In this document: in pieces, positions 26,786 through 35,597 of the stretch | Numbering within the stretch: the first letter of the stretch is position 1 | How the letters are laid out: each line of letters opens with the position of its first letter | Assembly (NCBI RefSeq): GCF_007830185.1 | Contig: NZ_VLKZ01000009.1 | Coordinates: 82,479 to 146,478, forward strand | Source of the DNA: Halalkalibacter nanhaiisediminis | GTDB taxonomy: Bacteria > Bacillota > Bacilli > Bacillales > Bacillaceae_D | DNA: 64,000 bases | Direction: 5' to 3' | Program-made: the position numbers and the translations under genes | Notes under the pieces: model-generated | Database searches by the model: none | The model's input: only the letters and a program-made list of their open reading frames with translations | Told to the model about the DNA's origin: nothing

Positions 26786-27856
26786 CTAATGAGAAGGCAA
26801 AAATTCGGTTGTGAATATCTCATTGGCATCAAACGTTTCTTCTAGCAACCCTAATTCATGTAATTGATCGATCAGTGTTGTCCAACGTTCTTCTGACATA
26901 TAACCAAAACCGTGCTCCTCTGCATCACCACCATAAACAAATTCCATTTGTGCCTCCGTTTCAAAGGCAAGACTCTCTAAAGCGAGATTTGGGTTCGTCT
27001 CATGAATCACTTCATTTATTTCATCAGGCGCATCTTTATAATAGTTCCACCCTTCAACAAATGAAGTCACAAACTTTCTCACTGTCTCCGCGTTTTCTTC
27101 CACGTAATCTTTAGTCGCAAATAAAACAACATTGTAAGGATCAAATCCTGATTCTGATACTAAAAACGTTTCCGTCTTCACTCCTTCTTTTTCCAAGAAA
27201 AAAGGCTCTGACGTTACAAAAGCTTGACTGACAGATTCTGGATCATCAATGAAATTAACGTGCTGCCCTGTATAACCTTGAACACTCACATCACTTAAAT
27301 CATACTTACTACTTAAGTAATCCCAATATGGAATACCTGGCTGAATAAAGGCTGTTCTTCCGTTCATATCTTCAAACTCATTAATGACAACACCCTCATG
27401 CGTCATCAATGCGGCTGGACTATTTTGCATAGCAGCGGCTAATGTAACTAGCTCAATCCCTTGATTTCTAGCAATGACGATTTGATCTGCATGAGCCAAA
27501 CCAAATTGCGCATTACCTGAAGCTATAATTTGAATTGCTGATACTTGAGGTCCTCCTGGCTCTATTTCTACTTCCAAGCCATTTTCAGCAAAAATTTCTT
27601 GTTCATCTGCGGCATAAACACCACCATGCTGACTTTTTGGAAACCAATTAAGTACAAGTTTTACAGCTTCCAACGAATCCGTTGTTACATCCTCTTCAAC
27701 CTCCGTTTCATCAGCCGACTCAGCATTACCTTCTTCTGTTCCATCAACGGGTTCTTGTCCACCGCATGCCGCAAGTACTAGAAGCATGATGAGAGCAAAA
27801 AATAAAGCAATTAACTTGGTTACTTTAAGAGACTGAACATTAAGACTTTTAATCAT
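26786..27856 (-). CDS. NMT1/THI5-like ABC solute-binding lipoprotein of the puc island
   Basis: Extracytoplasmic binding lipoprotein of 356 residues. Signal peptide with lipobox LAAC (Cys 31), an acidic Glu/Asp/Thr linker, then the NMT1/THI5 fold with VKLVLNWFPKSQHGGVYAA, the opening typical of ThiY/SsuA-like proteins that bind flat heterocyclic ligands such as pyrimidine precursors. It is the third gene of an importer operon placed downstream of uricase-pathway genes, so the ligand is probably urate, allantoin, xanthine or a breakdown product. RBS GAGAGGGG. B. subtilis has PucJK permeases instead; none is seen here. Confidence 0.87.
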   Translation of the reverse strand: MIKSLNVQSLKVTKLIALFFALIMLLVLAACGGQEPVDGTEEGNAESADETEVEEDVTTDSLEAVKLVLNWFPKSQHGGVYAADEQEIFAENGLEVEIEPGGPQVSAIQIIASGNAQFGLAHADQIVIARNQGIELVTLAAAMQNSPAALMTHEGVVINEFEDMNGRTAFIQPGIPYWDYLSSKYDLSDVSVQGYTGQHVNFIDDPESVSQAFVTSEPFFLEKEGVKTETFLVSESGFDPYNVVLFATKDYVEENAETVRKFVTSFVEGWNYYKDAPDEINEVIHETNPNLALESLAFETEAQMEFVYGGDAEEHGFGYMSEERWTTLIDQLHELGLLEETFDANEIFTTEFLPSH

Positions 27857-27884
27857 TGATAGACCCCTCTCTTTTTCAACCTGG

Positions 27885-28748
27885 TTATTTATCTACTTTC
27901 ATTGCCGACTCATGCCACGATCCGAGTAAATACTTGGAAAGTAAGCTAACTAGCAAATAAAATCCGATTCCTAAAATTGCTGCTGCAATCCCGCATGCAA
28001 ATAAAAAGGATGTGTTTACTTGAATCGCCGCTACTGTAATCGCATAACCAAGTCCACCTTTTCCTCCACCAACACCAGCGACATATTCTCCGACAATCGC
28101 ACCAACAATTGATAATGTACAAGACACTTTTAATCCCGCCATCATATAAGGCAATGCCGCTGGAATACGTAACTTCCACATTTTTTGCCATTTTGATGCA
28201 TTGTATAAGGTGAACAATTCGTCCATGTTTTTATCGACAGAATTAAGACCCATTAACGTATTTGAAATCACAGGGAAGAATCCAATTAAAAAGGAAATCA
28301 CAATAATCGAATTAAAACCTGACCCAAACCAAATCACAACAATTGGCGCAATCGCGACAACAGGTATCGTTTGTAAAATGATTGCATATGGATAAATACT
28401 CCGCTCCAATATTTTAGAACTAGCTAGAAGAACTGAGACAGAGATACCAATGATCGCACTTAAAAAGAATCCGATCACTGACTCTAGCACTGTGATTCTT
28501 ACTGCTTCCCAAAGAATATTCCAACTGTTTATGGTCGCATTCCACACATCAGTCGGTTTCGGAAAAATGTAATGAGGCATTCCAAGTAACAAAGGAAGTA
28601 GTTGCCATACTGAAAGAAAGAGGATGAATGCAATCAACGGACCTAAGTATACATGTTGAAAGTGACTCCATCTCGTTTGACGTGATTTCGAACGAGCAAT
28701 CGCTTTTATAGCTACTTTTTTTGATACATCAGCGGAAGGCATCGCCAC
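27885..28748 (-). CDS. ABC transporter permease (SsuC/ThiX family)
   Basis: Membrane subunit of 287 residues with about six segments and the binding-protein-dependent transport EAA-like loop (YNASKWQKMWKLRIPAALPY). It ends with a basic tail. The start is a GTG directly after the ATPase stop codon, using GGAG inside that gene's end; an ATG two codons later is the alternative. Together with its neighbours it forms a SsuABC/ThiXYZ-type importer whose substrate is inferred from the purine genes around it. Confidence 0.88.
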   Translation of the reverse strand: MAMPSADVSKKVAIKAIARSKSRQTRWSHFQHVYLGPLIAFILFLSVWQLLPLLLGMPHYIFPKPTDVWNATINSWNILWEAVRITVLESVIGFFLSAIIGISVSVLLASSKILERSIYPYAIILQTIPVVAIAPIVVIWFGSGFNSIIVISFLIGFFPVISNTLMGLNSVDKNMDELFTLYNASKWQKMWKLRIPAALPYMMAGLKVSCTLSIVGAIVGEYVAGVGGGKGGLGYAITVAAIQVNTSFLFACGIAAAILGIGFYLLVSLLSKYLLGSWHESAMKVDK

Positions 28749-29540
28749 CTATACCAACTCCTTTCGCTCGGAACTTTTTTCAAGTTCTTCAGAGGTAAAC
28801 TCGACCATACTACCAAACTCTCTACTCGTAAGACTACTCGTCTCTCTTGGATAAGGGAGATTCACATCAATAACAGACGATAGTCTTCCTGGTCTAGCTG
28901 ACATAACCGCTATTTTGGAAGATAAAAAGACGGCTTCAAACACATTATGTGTGACAAACAAAATCGTCGTTTTCTCTTTTTTCCAAATGTCTAATAGCTC
29001 TAATTGCAAGCCTTGCCTTGTCATTTCGTCAAGTGCTGCAAAAGGTTCATCCATTAATAATAGTTTCGGTTTTGCCGCTAATGCACGTGCAATTGAGACA
29101 CGCATTTTCATCCCGCCTGATAACTCACGAGGATACGCTTTTAAATAGTCTTTCAACCCCACCATTTCTAAAACTCGCATGGCTTCTTCTTTCCGTTTGC
29201 GTTTACTAATTCCTCGTAATTCCAGCGGGAGCATGACATTATCTAAAACCGAACGCCAAGGAAGAAGATTTGAATCTTGAAAAACAAATGCAATATCATT
29301 TGTTTCACTTATCATCTCTTTTGGCGATTTCTGATAGACCTTTAATTCTCCTTTTGTCGGTTCCCCAAGCCCTGCGATCATCCTTAATGCTGTCGACTTC
29401 CCACAGCCTGAAGGCCCTAGAAAGCTGATAAACTCTCCTTCTTTTATCGTTAAATTAAAGTTACTCAAGGCAACGGTTCCGTTGTTATAAATTTTATGAA
29501 CCTGTCGAAATGTAACAATCTCTTGCTCTGACCTGACCAA
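28749..29540 (-). CDS. ABC transporter ATPase (SsuB/TauB/ThiZ family)
   Basis: ATP-binding subunit of 263 residues with Walker A GPSGCGKST, Q-loop FVFQDSNLLPW, signature LSGGMKMR, Walker B LLLMDEPFAALD and switch His in FVTHNVFEA. The LSGGMKMR form is common in the nitrate/sulfonate/pyrimidine subfamily. Translation seems to begin at a TTG (29540) eight to nine bases after AAAGGAGGA. It is first of three importer genes and only 25 bases downstream of the HIU hydrolase gene, so uptake and breakdown genes are one operon. Confidence 0.9.
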   Translation of the reverse strand: MVRSEQEIVTFRQVHKIYNNGTVALSNFNLTIKEGEFISFLGPSGCGKSTALRMIAGLGEPTKGELKVYQKSPKEMISETNDIAFVFQDSNLLPWRSVLDNVMLPLELRGISKRKRKEEAMRVLEMVGLKDYLKAYPRELSGGMKMRVSIARALAAKPKLLLMDEPFAALDEMTRQGLQLELLDIWKKEKTTILFVTHNVFEAVFLSSKIAVMSARPGRLSSVIDVNLPYPRETSSLTSREFGSMVEFTSEELEKSSERKELV

Positions 29541-29565
29541 GTGAATCTCCTCCTTTTAAAGTCTA

Positions 29566-29928
29566 TTAGCTCCCTCGATAGGTACTATAACCACCAGGAG
29601 CTATGAGTAGCGGAACATGATAGTGATCATATTCACTCGCGATCCGAAAACGAATAGGAACAATATCTAAAAAAGAAGGAGGTTCTTGTTTACTACCATC
29701 CTGGTTAAAATACTCTTCAACATGAAACATTAATTGAAAAATACCTTTTTTCATGCTTTCTCCTTCAAGCAACGGTTCATCTAGTCTGCCATCTTCATTC
29801 GTTGTAGTTTGAGTGAGCTTTTCATATTCTCTAGTAAGCTTGTTGTATTCGAATAGTTCAATGATCACACCACTTGCAGGCTTACCAGTGCTTATATCTA
29901 GTACATGTGTCGTCAAACGCCCACTCAT
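29566..29928 (-). CDS. pucM: 5-hydroxyisourate hydrolase
   Basis: Transthyretin-like enzyme of 120 residues that hydrolyses 5-hydroxyisourate, the uricase product, to OHCU. Diagnostic motifs are the N-terminal LTTHVLD (catalytic His), the inner strand HYHVPLLIAPGGYSTYRGS with the C-terminal YRGS tetrapeptide, and Arg in PIRFRI. Its start overlaps the end of the uricase gene by four bases. It equals B. subtilis PucM and general UraH. Confidence 0.95.
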   Translation of the reverse strand: MSGRLTTHVLDISTGKPASGVIIELFEYNKLTREYEKLTQTTTNEDGRLDEPLLEGESMKKGIFQLMFHVEEYFNQDGSKQEPPSFLDIVPIRFRIASEYDHYHVPLLIAPGGYSTYRGS

Positions 29929-30914
29929 TTTTCCTCTTCCGCTTCTGCCAAAGCTAAGTCTTCTTTTGTCACAGAGAACCCCTGAAATCCGTACGGGGGA
30001 CGTGGATCTGTGAACACTTTTCCATCAGCAGAATACGAGACTTCTTCAACAATCGTTTCCCACGTACGATTATTTGATACAAATGAAATTTCGGCTAATT
30101 GAGGGAACCTTTTTAACACTCGCAATCCGATTTTATAAATTAAGTTTTGGATCGACGGAGAATCTTCTTGATGAAACAACGTCTGAGCAATATGTGCAAC
30201 TTGCTCTGCACATACATATTGATCAGGCTGATCACCTTTTGCATCATCTGTATCTTCATAGTGCCAATTAATGTCTAAATAAATAAACAACGGACGATCA
30301 AATGATTCAGGTAATGTTGTATACTCATCCTTGATGTAGCCGTAAAAAGAGCTTCCTTTCACCTTAATTAAGCGCAGCCCTTTGACACCACTCGTTTGCT
30401 CAATTACCTCGTATTGGTCATCTGCCGTTCTCTCTACCTGCACCGAAGCAGATGGCTGTTCCACTAATCCTTGACGAAAAACCAATTCACTTGGAGCAAA
30501 TCCACTCTCTGTTGGGATCTCTACTTCATTAAAAGGAAACTGTTGTCCTGACATCGTCACTGCTTCAATATGCGGATACTTTTGCAAAAACTCCTTACTA
30601 ACAAATTCTAAAAATCCTTCCATCGTCGCCCCTGTATAATCTCCTGCATGTCGGAGTATGAAGTTTTTCATCGAGTCTGTTGCGACAACTTGAGTGTTAT
30701 CCCCTTCTGTAAAGGAAGATAAAAACGCATTCCCCTTGATTGCAACTTGAATATCCATTCCGAAAATAATATTGCTTCGTCCTCTAAAACTCGATTCAGG
30801 AATTTCCCGAATTCCTTTAAGAGGCTTGGCATATGTTCGGTAAACAAATACATCTGCTTTGCCGTAATACATTGTTCGTTTAGTCGCTACCTTTTGAACT
30901 GACTTTGTTTTCAT
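29925..30914 (-). CDS. pucL: Uricase (urate oxidase)
   Basis: Cofactor-free oxidase of 329 residues converting urate to 5-hydroxyisourate. It contains the two tandem T-fold repeats with the catalytic Lys (YGKADVFVYR) and Thr (ATDSMKNF), the urate-binding Phe/Arg region (GLRLIKVKGSSFYGY) and Gln near VAHIAQTLF. In B. subtilis the uricase is fused behind OHCU decarboxylase in PucL; here they are separate genes 21 bases apart. The symbol is therefore used for the uricase part only. Confidence 0.95.
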   Translation of the reverse strand: MKTKSVQKVATKRTMYYGKADVFVYRTYAKPLKGIREIPESSFRGRSNIIFGMDIQVAIKGNAFLSSFTEGDNTQVVATDSMKNFILRHAGDYTGATMEGFLEFVSKEFLQKYPHIEAVTMSGQQFPFNEVEIPTESGFAPSELVFRQGLVEQPSASVQVERTADDQYEVIEQTSGVKGLRLIKVKGSSFYGYIKDEYTTLPESFDRPLFIYLDINWHYEDTDDAKGDQPDQYVCAEQVAHIAQTLFHQEDSPSIQNLIYKIGLRVLKRFPQLAEISFVSNNRTWETIVEEVSYSADGKVFTDPRPPYGFQGFSVTKEDLALAEAEEEK

Positions 30915-30935
30915 AAAAAGCCCACCTTTACTTTT

Positions 30936-31448
30936 TTAATATTCAGATATTATAGTTTCTTCATCACGCACCGTATCCAAAAGCCTGAACTTAGCAATCT
31001 TACTTACCTCATTTAAAGCCGTTTGTAATTCAGCTTCATAGCTGTTTGCAATTCTTTTTTTCATACTTTGTTTAATCGAATGCTTATCTTGACCTCGGAC
31101 AGCCATAATAAATGGGAAACTGAATGCCTGAACATACTCTTTATTCAAACGCGAAAATTCATTGAATTCTTCTTCAGATAATTGACTTAGCCCAGCTTGT
31201 AACTGTTCATTTGTAGATGTTTCTGATATTTCCATTCTCGTTCCTAAGTCAGGATGCGATCTCAGTAGCGCTAACTGTAGTGACGGATCTGCCGCATACA
31301 TTTCCTCAATCATTTTCTGATACATTTGTTCCAAACTTGAAAAAGGATGATGCATCCATGCTTTTTTTGCAACCCATGGTGAATGCTCAAATACAGACCC
31401 AATTGAATCCACAAAATCTGTTTTACTCATTTTGTTGACTTCTTTCAT
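30936..31448 (-). CDS. uraD: OHCU decarboxylase
   Basis: Stereospecific decarboxylase giving S-allantoin, completing the urate-to-allantoin branch. With the ATG at 31448 it is 170 residues; a GTG at 31469 is also in frame and would add seven residues. Family motifs are FEHSPWVA, the catalytic His in LLRSHPDLG, and the helix FSRLNKEYVQAFSFPFIMAVRG. It heads the uraD-uricase-pucM-ABC importer operon. In B. subtilis this domain is the N-terminal half of PucL. Confidence 0.92.
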   Translation of the reverse strand: MKEVNKMSKTDFVDSIGSVFEHSPWVAKKAWMHHPFSSLEQMYQKMIEEMYAADPSLQLALLRSHPDLGTRMEISETSTNEQLQAGLSQLSEEEFNEFSRLNKEYVQAFSFPFIMAVRGQDKHSIKQSMKKRIANSYEAELQTALNEVSKIAKFRLLDTVRDEETIISEY

Positions 31449-31469
31449 CGAATACTCGATAGCCTCCAC

Positions 31470-31903
31470 CTTCTTTCTAGAATTCTGGTACTCTACTTGC
31501 GTTCAGTTAGTATTGGTTATAGTCAAATCATACTCATTAACAGCTTTACGGTCATTGTGTAGCGTGACTAAAAATCATGAACGAAATTAGCTCATCTGAC
31601 CAATACTAGAGGATTTCATCATGCTTTTTATGGTCTGATCTGACGTAGTCTAACTGAATGTATTGCAAGATCTAAGATTTTTAGAGAAATGAAGGAAAGA
31701 AAGATTGTGTTAGATTTATTCACTTTGTGTTTTCAACCAACTGATTTATGTTGCTCATATATCTTGACTCCTCTTTTTCATGACATCTTCAAGTTTTTCA
31801 TTTCTTTATCTATTCTTATTTTGTAGCAAATAACCAAATAAAGGATACTATTCGTTATGAAAGCTAACAAAGAAAATCAACTTATACTTCTTAAATAAGA
31901 AAA
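31470..31903. promoter_or_regulatory. Promoter region of uraD operon with distant inverted repeat
   Basis: TAGTATTGGT at 31508-31517 is repeated in inverted orientation as ACCAATACTA at 31599-31608, flanking the likely promoter (TATGAT near 31526-31531 on the minus strand). A TTGGTTAT element also occurs near 31826-31833 on the minus strand. All resemble the TTGGTTAA core reported for the B. subtilis PucR box, so PucR control of this operon is likely. No gene is seen in the remainder. Confidence 0.5.
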
Positions 31904-31924
31904 AACACCGTTTAGTCGGTGTTT
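31904..31924 (-). terminator. Terminator after the deaminase gene
   Basis: On the minus strand AACACCG pairs with CGGTGTT followed by a T tract. Confidence 0.85.
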
Positions 31925-31932
31925 CTGTTCAT

Positions 31933-33357
31933 TTATCTGCCAATCCACACAGCAGTTGCACGCATTTTTCTATAATCAATTTTCGTGTGCTTTGCTGCGA
32001 TTTCGACCATTCGAAAAGCTGCCTCATTCGCTCGTCTAGCCAGTTGCTCTTCATTTGTATGAACTAAACGGCCATCTTGCACAACGACCTTCCCACCTAC
32101 GATTGTCATATCCACTTGAGCTGTACCTGTCACGATTGGAAGTGTGGCATCATCGAAAAGGGCTCCAGCAAATTCTAAACGACTTGCATCAACCATAAAC
32201 ATGTCCGCTGCTTTACCCACTTCTAACGATCCAATTCCATCCTCCCAACCGAGAACCTTAGACGATCCCCTCGTTGCAATGTGCAAACAATCTTCTGCTC
32301 GTAACGCAGTAGGACCATGCTGAAGCTTATGTAATAAATTCATTATTTTTAACTCGAGCAGCATACTCGAAGCGTCATTTGAAGCAGAGCCATCCACCCC
32401 TAAGCCAACTTTCACTCCTGCTTTTAGCATCTCGATAATCGGAAATGTGCCAGAAGAGAGCTTCATATTGCTACTTGGACAATGTGCAACTCCACATCCA
32501 CATGAACCCATTTTACTGATTTCATCTTTGTTAAACCAAATACCATGTGCATACCAAACATCATTGCCGATCCAACCCGTTTCTTCCATAAAGTCTAATG
32601 GACGAAGACCGAGCTTTTCCAGACAATAATCTTCTTCGTTTTTTGTTTCAGCCAAATGAGTATGCATGCGAACACGATAACTTCTAGCTAAGTGAGCAGA
32701 TTCCCTTAATAAGTCCCTGCTAACTGAAAAGGGAGAACACGGAGCAACACCCACTTTTACCATCGCAAATTTACTTGGATCATGATAGGTTTCAATGAGT
32801 CTCCTTGTGTCACGAAGGATAGAGTCTTCCGTTTGGACAACTTCATCTGGCGGTAAGCCACCCTTTGATCTTCCTAAACTCATTGAACCACGTGTCGGAA
32901 AAAATCGTATACCTAACTCACTAGCAGCACGTATTTCTTCGTCTATTAATTGATCACTAACCCCATCTGGAAAAACATAAAAGTGATCTGAAGTCGTGGT
33001 ACAACCACTCTTTAACAATTCTCCTATTCCGACCATTGCACTTAAGTAAACATCCTCTGGTCTTAAATGCCTCCAAATATCATAAAGCGTTAGCAACCAA
33101 TCAAATAGCTCGACGTCTTGTGCAAATGGGATGTTTCTGGTAAAGGTTTGATACAAATGATGATGGGTATTAATGAGACCTGGATAGATGATTTTATTTC
33201 TCGCATCAATCACTCTTTCTGCCGTCTCATAAGGTAGGTCGACCCCCATCGCTTTTATTTCTTGCCCCTCAATATAAATGCTTCCGCTAGGTATCCGACT
33301 TCTTTTGTTATCCATTGTGATAATGTTTCTCGCATTTTTGATTAGTAGACTTTGCAT
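31933..33357 (-). CDS. 8-oxoguanine deaminase-like amidohydrolase
   Basis: Zinc amidohydrolase of 474 residues in the AtzB/TrzN/guanine-deaminase group. Metal and catalytic residues are in INTHHHLYQTFTRN (HxH), MHTHLAETKNEED (His, Glu), a third His in VAHCPSSNMKL and Asp in GLGVDGSASND. The HHHLYQTFTRN pattern is typical of 8-oxoguanine deaminases, which give urate directly; guanine deamination to xanthine is the alternative, and both fit a purine island. It follows the xdh genes by 27 bases, so it is probably the last gene of the long pucC-D-E-A-B transcript. Confidence 0.85.
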   Translation of the reverse strand: MQSLLIKNARNIITMDNKRSRIPSGSIYIEGQEIKAMGVDLPYETAERVIDARNKIIYPGLINTHHHLYQTFTRNIPFAQDVELFDWLLTLYDIWRHLRPEDVYLSAMVGIGELLKSGCTTTSDHFYVFPDGVSDQLIDEEIRAASELGIRFFPTRGSMSLGRSKGGLPPDEVVQTEDSILRDTRRLIETYHDPSKFAMVKVGVAPCSPFSVSRDLLRESAHLARSYRVRMHTHLAETKNEEDYCLEKLGLRPLDFMEETGWIGNDVWYAHGIWFNKDEISKMGSCGCGVAHCPSSNMKLSSGTFPIIEMLKAGVKVGLGVDGSASNDASSMLLELKIMNLLHKLQHGPTALRAEDCLHIATRGSSKVLGWEDGIGSLEVGKAADMFMVDASRLEFAGALFDDATLPIVTGTAQVDMTIVGGKVVVQDGRLVHTNEEQLARRANEAAFRMVEIAAKHTKIDYRKMRATAVWIGR

Positions 33358-33384
33358 TTTCTAAACAGTCCTCCTGCACCTAGC

Positions 33385-33996
33385 TCAGCTTAATCGTTTC
33401 GCTTCCTCAAAATCATCAGGGGTATCAATATCAAACACTACATAAGGATCGTCAACTGAAAACTTTCCCATCTCAAAACTGTCCATTAACCTCCGTCCCC
33501 CTTTATCACCTGAAAGTGTTTCGAAATCTACTAATCGAACATTCCCCCAAAACACTGGATGACCTGGTTTCCCTTCAAAAAAAGGTCGGATTACAAAAGG
33601 GCCAGAATCACTCGTTGCCCGTTCTCGCCCTTTTTCAAAAATAGATTCTATTGTTTCATTTGTTATAAACGGCTGATCTCCTAAGAAAAACATCGCCGAC
33701 TGAATGTTTTTCTGTAAGTGGCGTATAGCTGTCAAAAAGGACGTACTCTGTCCTTTTTCATAATCAGCATTCATCACCCACTGAATATAAGAGGAATCAA
33801 GTTGAATAAGTTGTTGAATACGGTTTGCTTCAAAACCAATAACGACAATCACTTGATCAAATGAATGTGCCAACACTTTTTTTATGACTCTCTCAAGTAA
33901 ATACATGCCGTTTAGCTTTAATAATTGCTTGTTTACTCCCATTCGCCTCGACTTTCCTGCTGCTAAAATAACTGCACAAACTGGCTCGCCCTTCAT
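33385..33996 (-). CDS. pucB: MobA-like molybdenum cofactor cytidylyltransferase
   Basis: 203-residue nucleotidyltransferase from the ATG at 33996, behind AAGGAAGGTG. The N-terminal ILAAGKSRRMGVNKQLL loop binds nucleotide, and FLGDQPF holds a metal-binding Asp. It modifies molybdopterin for the xanthine dehydrogenase encoded upstream. It lies 13 bases from the end of the xdhC-like gene. Equivalent to B. subtilis PucB. Confidence 0.9.
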   Translation of the reverse strand: MKGEPVCAVILAAGKSRRMGVNKQLLKLNGMYLLERVIKKVLAHSFDQVIVVIGFEANRIQQLIQLDSSYIQWVMNADYEKGQSTSFLTAIRHLQKNIQSAMFFLGDQPFITNETIESIFEKGRERATSDSGPFVIRPFFEGKPGHPVFWGNVRLVDFETLSGDKGGRRLMDSFEMGKFSVDDPYVVFDIDTPDDFEEAKRLS

Positions 33997-34009
33997 TCCA
34001 CACCTTCCT

Positions 34010-35083
34010 TTACACAACCGTTTCTCGCTTCTTCTTTTTTCTCATCAACATTCTCTTTTCATTTCTGACTTGAATCAATTCTCCTAAAATGCTGATGCTG
34101 ATTTCTTCTGCTCCTTCAGCATGAATCGAAATACCAACTGGTGAGTGGATCCATTCTGGTAATGGGAGAGACGCTACAAGTTTTTCTGTTCTTTTTTTCG
34201 GACCAAGTATACCAACGTATTTAGGTCGGTTCTCTTGCTCTAAGAAATACGTTAATATTTGTTGGTCTTGTTGGAATTGATGAGTCATAATTAACACGTA
34301 ACTATTCTTTTTAAGACAGTTTTTTGCGAGGAAATTTTCAGGATGTTCAATGATGAACGAGCTAGCATTTGGAAAACATGCTCTCTTACAGCGGCTTTCC
34401 CTTGGATCAATGACAACTGGCAAAAAATCAAATTCAGCCGCTCGCTTTACAAGTGGTTCGGCATCAGTACCCGCACCGAAGATATAGAGAGTATCTTGTG
34501 GTTCATGTAATTCAAACATGAAAGTCGTATTCAATTCGATAAAATGCTGATATTCGAAAGTCCTCTCTGTTTTAAACATTTGGTTTACTGTAGGCATGAC
34601 AACCTTTTTTAAATGAGGAAGCCGTGTCCCTATCACTTCTCCATCTTCTGCCACAAATAAACGCACACCATCTTTCTGTCTACTCAAATCACTAATGGAA
34701 ACAAGGCGTTCTCCTCTCTCTAATCTTTCTAAAACTCGAGACAGAAAATGCTTTGTATCATTCCATTTAATAGGCTCAAGCAAAATAGTGATTTCCCCAT
34801 TACAGCCCGCACCTTTTCCCCAGCCTAAGTCATCTTCTATTCGTAAATTATACGTAACCGTTTGGTGCTTCTGTAACGTCATCGCTTCCTGGGCATAACT
34901 AGACAAATCTTCCTCAAGACATCCTCCACTGATCATTCCGTATTGCTCACCATTTTCAGAAAAGAGCATTTTGGCGCCTTCATGACGGTAAGCAGATCCC
35001 TTCACTTGAATAACCGTCGCTAAAGCAAATGATTGATCTGGTTTCGATTTCATAATGTTCAGATATTTATAAAGCTCTTTCAT
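34010..35083 (-). CDS. pucA: XdhC-family molybdenum cofactor insertion protein
   Basis: 357 residues that mature xanthine dehydrogenase by holding and inserting the sulfurated cofactor. An N-terminal XdhC/CoxI domain (residues 1-80 with KGSAYRHEGAKM and SGGCLEEDL) is followed by a C-terminal Rossmann domain (YIFGAGTDAEPLVKRAAEF, VVIDPRESRC) and the family ending SPVGISIHAEGAEEIS. A strongly basic tail (RKKKKRE) ends it. It is 19 bases downstream of the 2Fe-2S subunit gene. Confidence 0.92.
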   Translation of the reverse strand: MKELYKYLNIMKSKPDQSFALATVIQVKGSAYRHEGAKMLFSENGEQYGMISGGCLEEDLSSYAQEAMTLQKHQTVTYNLRIEDDLGWGKGAGCNGEITILLEPIKWNDTKHFLSRVLERLERGERLVSISDLSRQKDGVRLFVAEDGEVIGTRLPHLKKVVMPTVNQMFKTERTFEYQHFIELNTTFMFELHEPQDTLYIFGAGTDAEPLVKRAAEFDFLPVVIDPRESRCKRACFPNASSFIIEHPENFLAKNCLKKNSYVLIMTHQFQQDQQILTYFLEQENRPKYVGILGPKKRTEKLVASLPLPEWIHSPVGISIHAEGAEEISISILGELIQVRNEKRMLMRKKKKRETVV

Positions 35084-35102
35084 TGTTCTCCCCCCACTCC
35101 AT

Positions 35103-35597
35103 TTAAACGGGTTCTATTCTACTTAATCGCTCTAATACTCTGTAGATTCCACCATAACCAGTACAACGGCATAAATTCCCTGCTAATCCTTCTTTTAATT
35201 GCTCAACCGTAGGGTGCGGATGTTCTTTTAATAAAGCCTTTAATGAGATAACCATGCCTGGTGTGCAATATCCGCATTGAAATCCACCTTCTTCTAAAAA
35301 GGCTTGCAAAATAGGATCCACCTCCCCTGCACTTATTCCCTCAATCGTCACCACTTTTTTTCCTTCACATTGATAAGCCATTGTTAAGCATGAATTGTAT
35401 GTTTTGCCATCAATTAAAACCATACACGCCCCGCACCGGCCAATCTCACATGACACCTTCGTTCCTGTTAGATCTAAATCATATCGGAGAATATCAATTA
35501 GACGTCTTGCAGGATCCACTGAAAGATTCATTGTCTTTCCGTTCATTTCAAACGTTAACATCTTTTCACTTACTGACGGATTGACTTTTTGACTCAT
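35103..35597 (-). CDS. pucE: Xanthine dehydrogenase 2Fe-2S subunit
   Basis: Electron-transfer subunit of 164 residues. Two 2Fe-2S clusters: the plant-ferredoxin type with CEIGRCGACMVLIDG and YNSC, and the helical type with GGFQCGYCTPG and LCRCTGYGGI. It is translated from a start that overlaps the end of the molybdenum subunit gene by 32 bases. It passes electrons from molybdenum to the FAD subunit. Confidence 0.95.
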   Translation of the reverse strand: MSQKVNPSVSEKMLTFEMNGKTMNLSVDPARRLIDILRYDLDLTGTKVSCEIGRCGACMVLIDGKTYNSCLTMAYQCEGKKVVTIEGISAGEVDPILQAFLEEGGFQCGYCTPGMVISLKALLKEHPHPTVEQLKEGLAGNLCRCTGYGGIYRVLERLSRIEPV

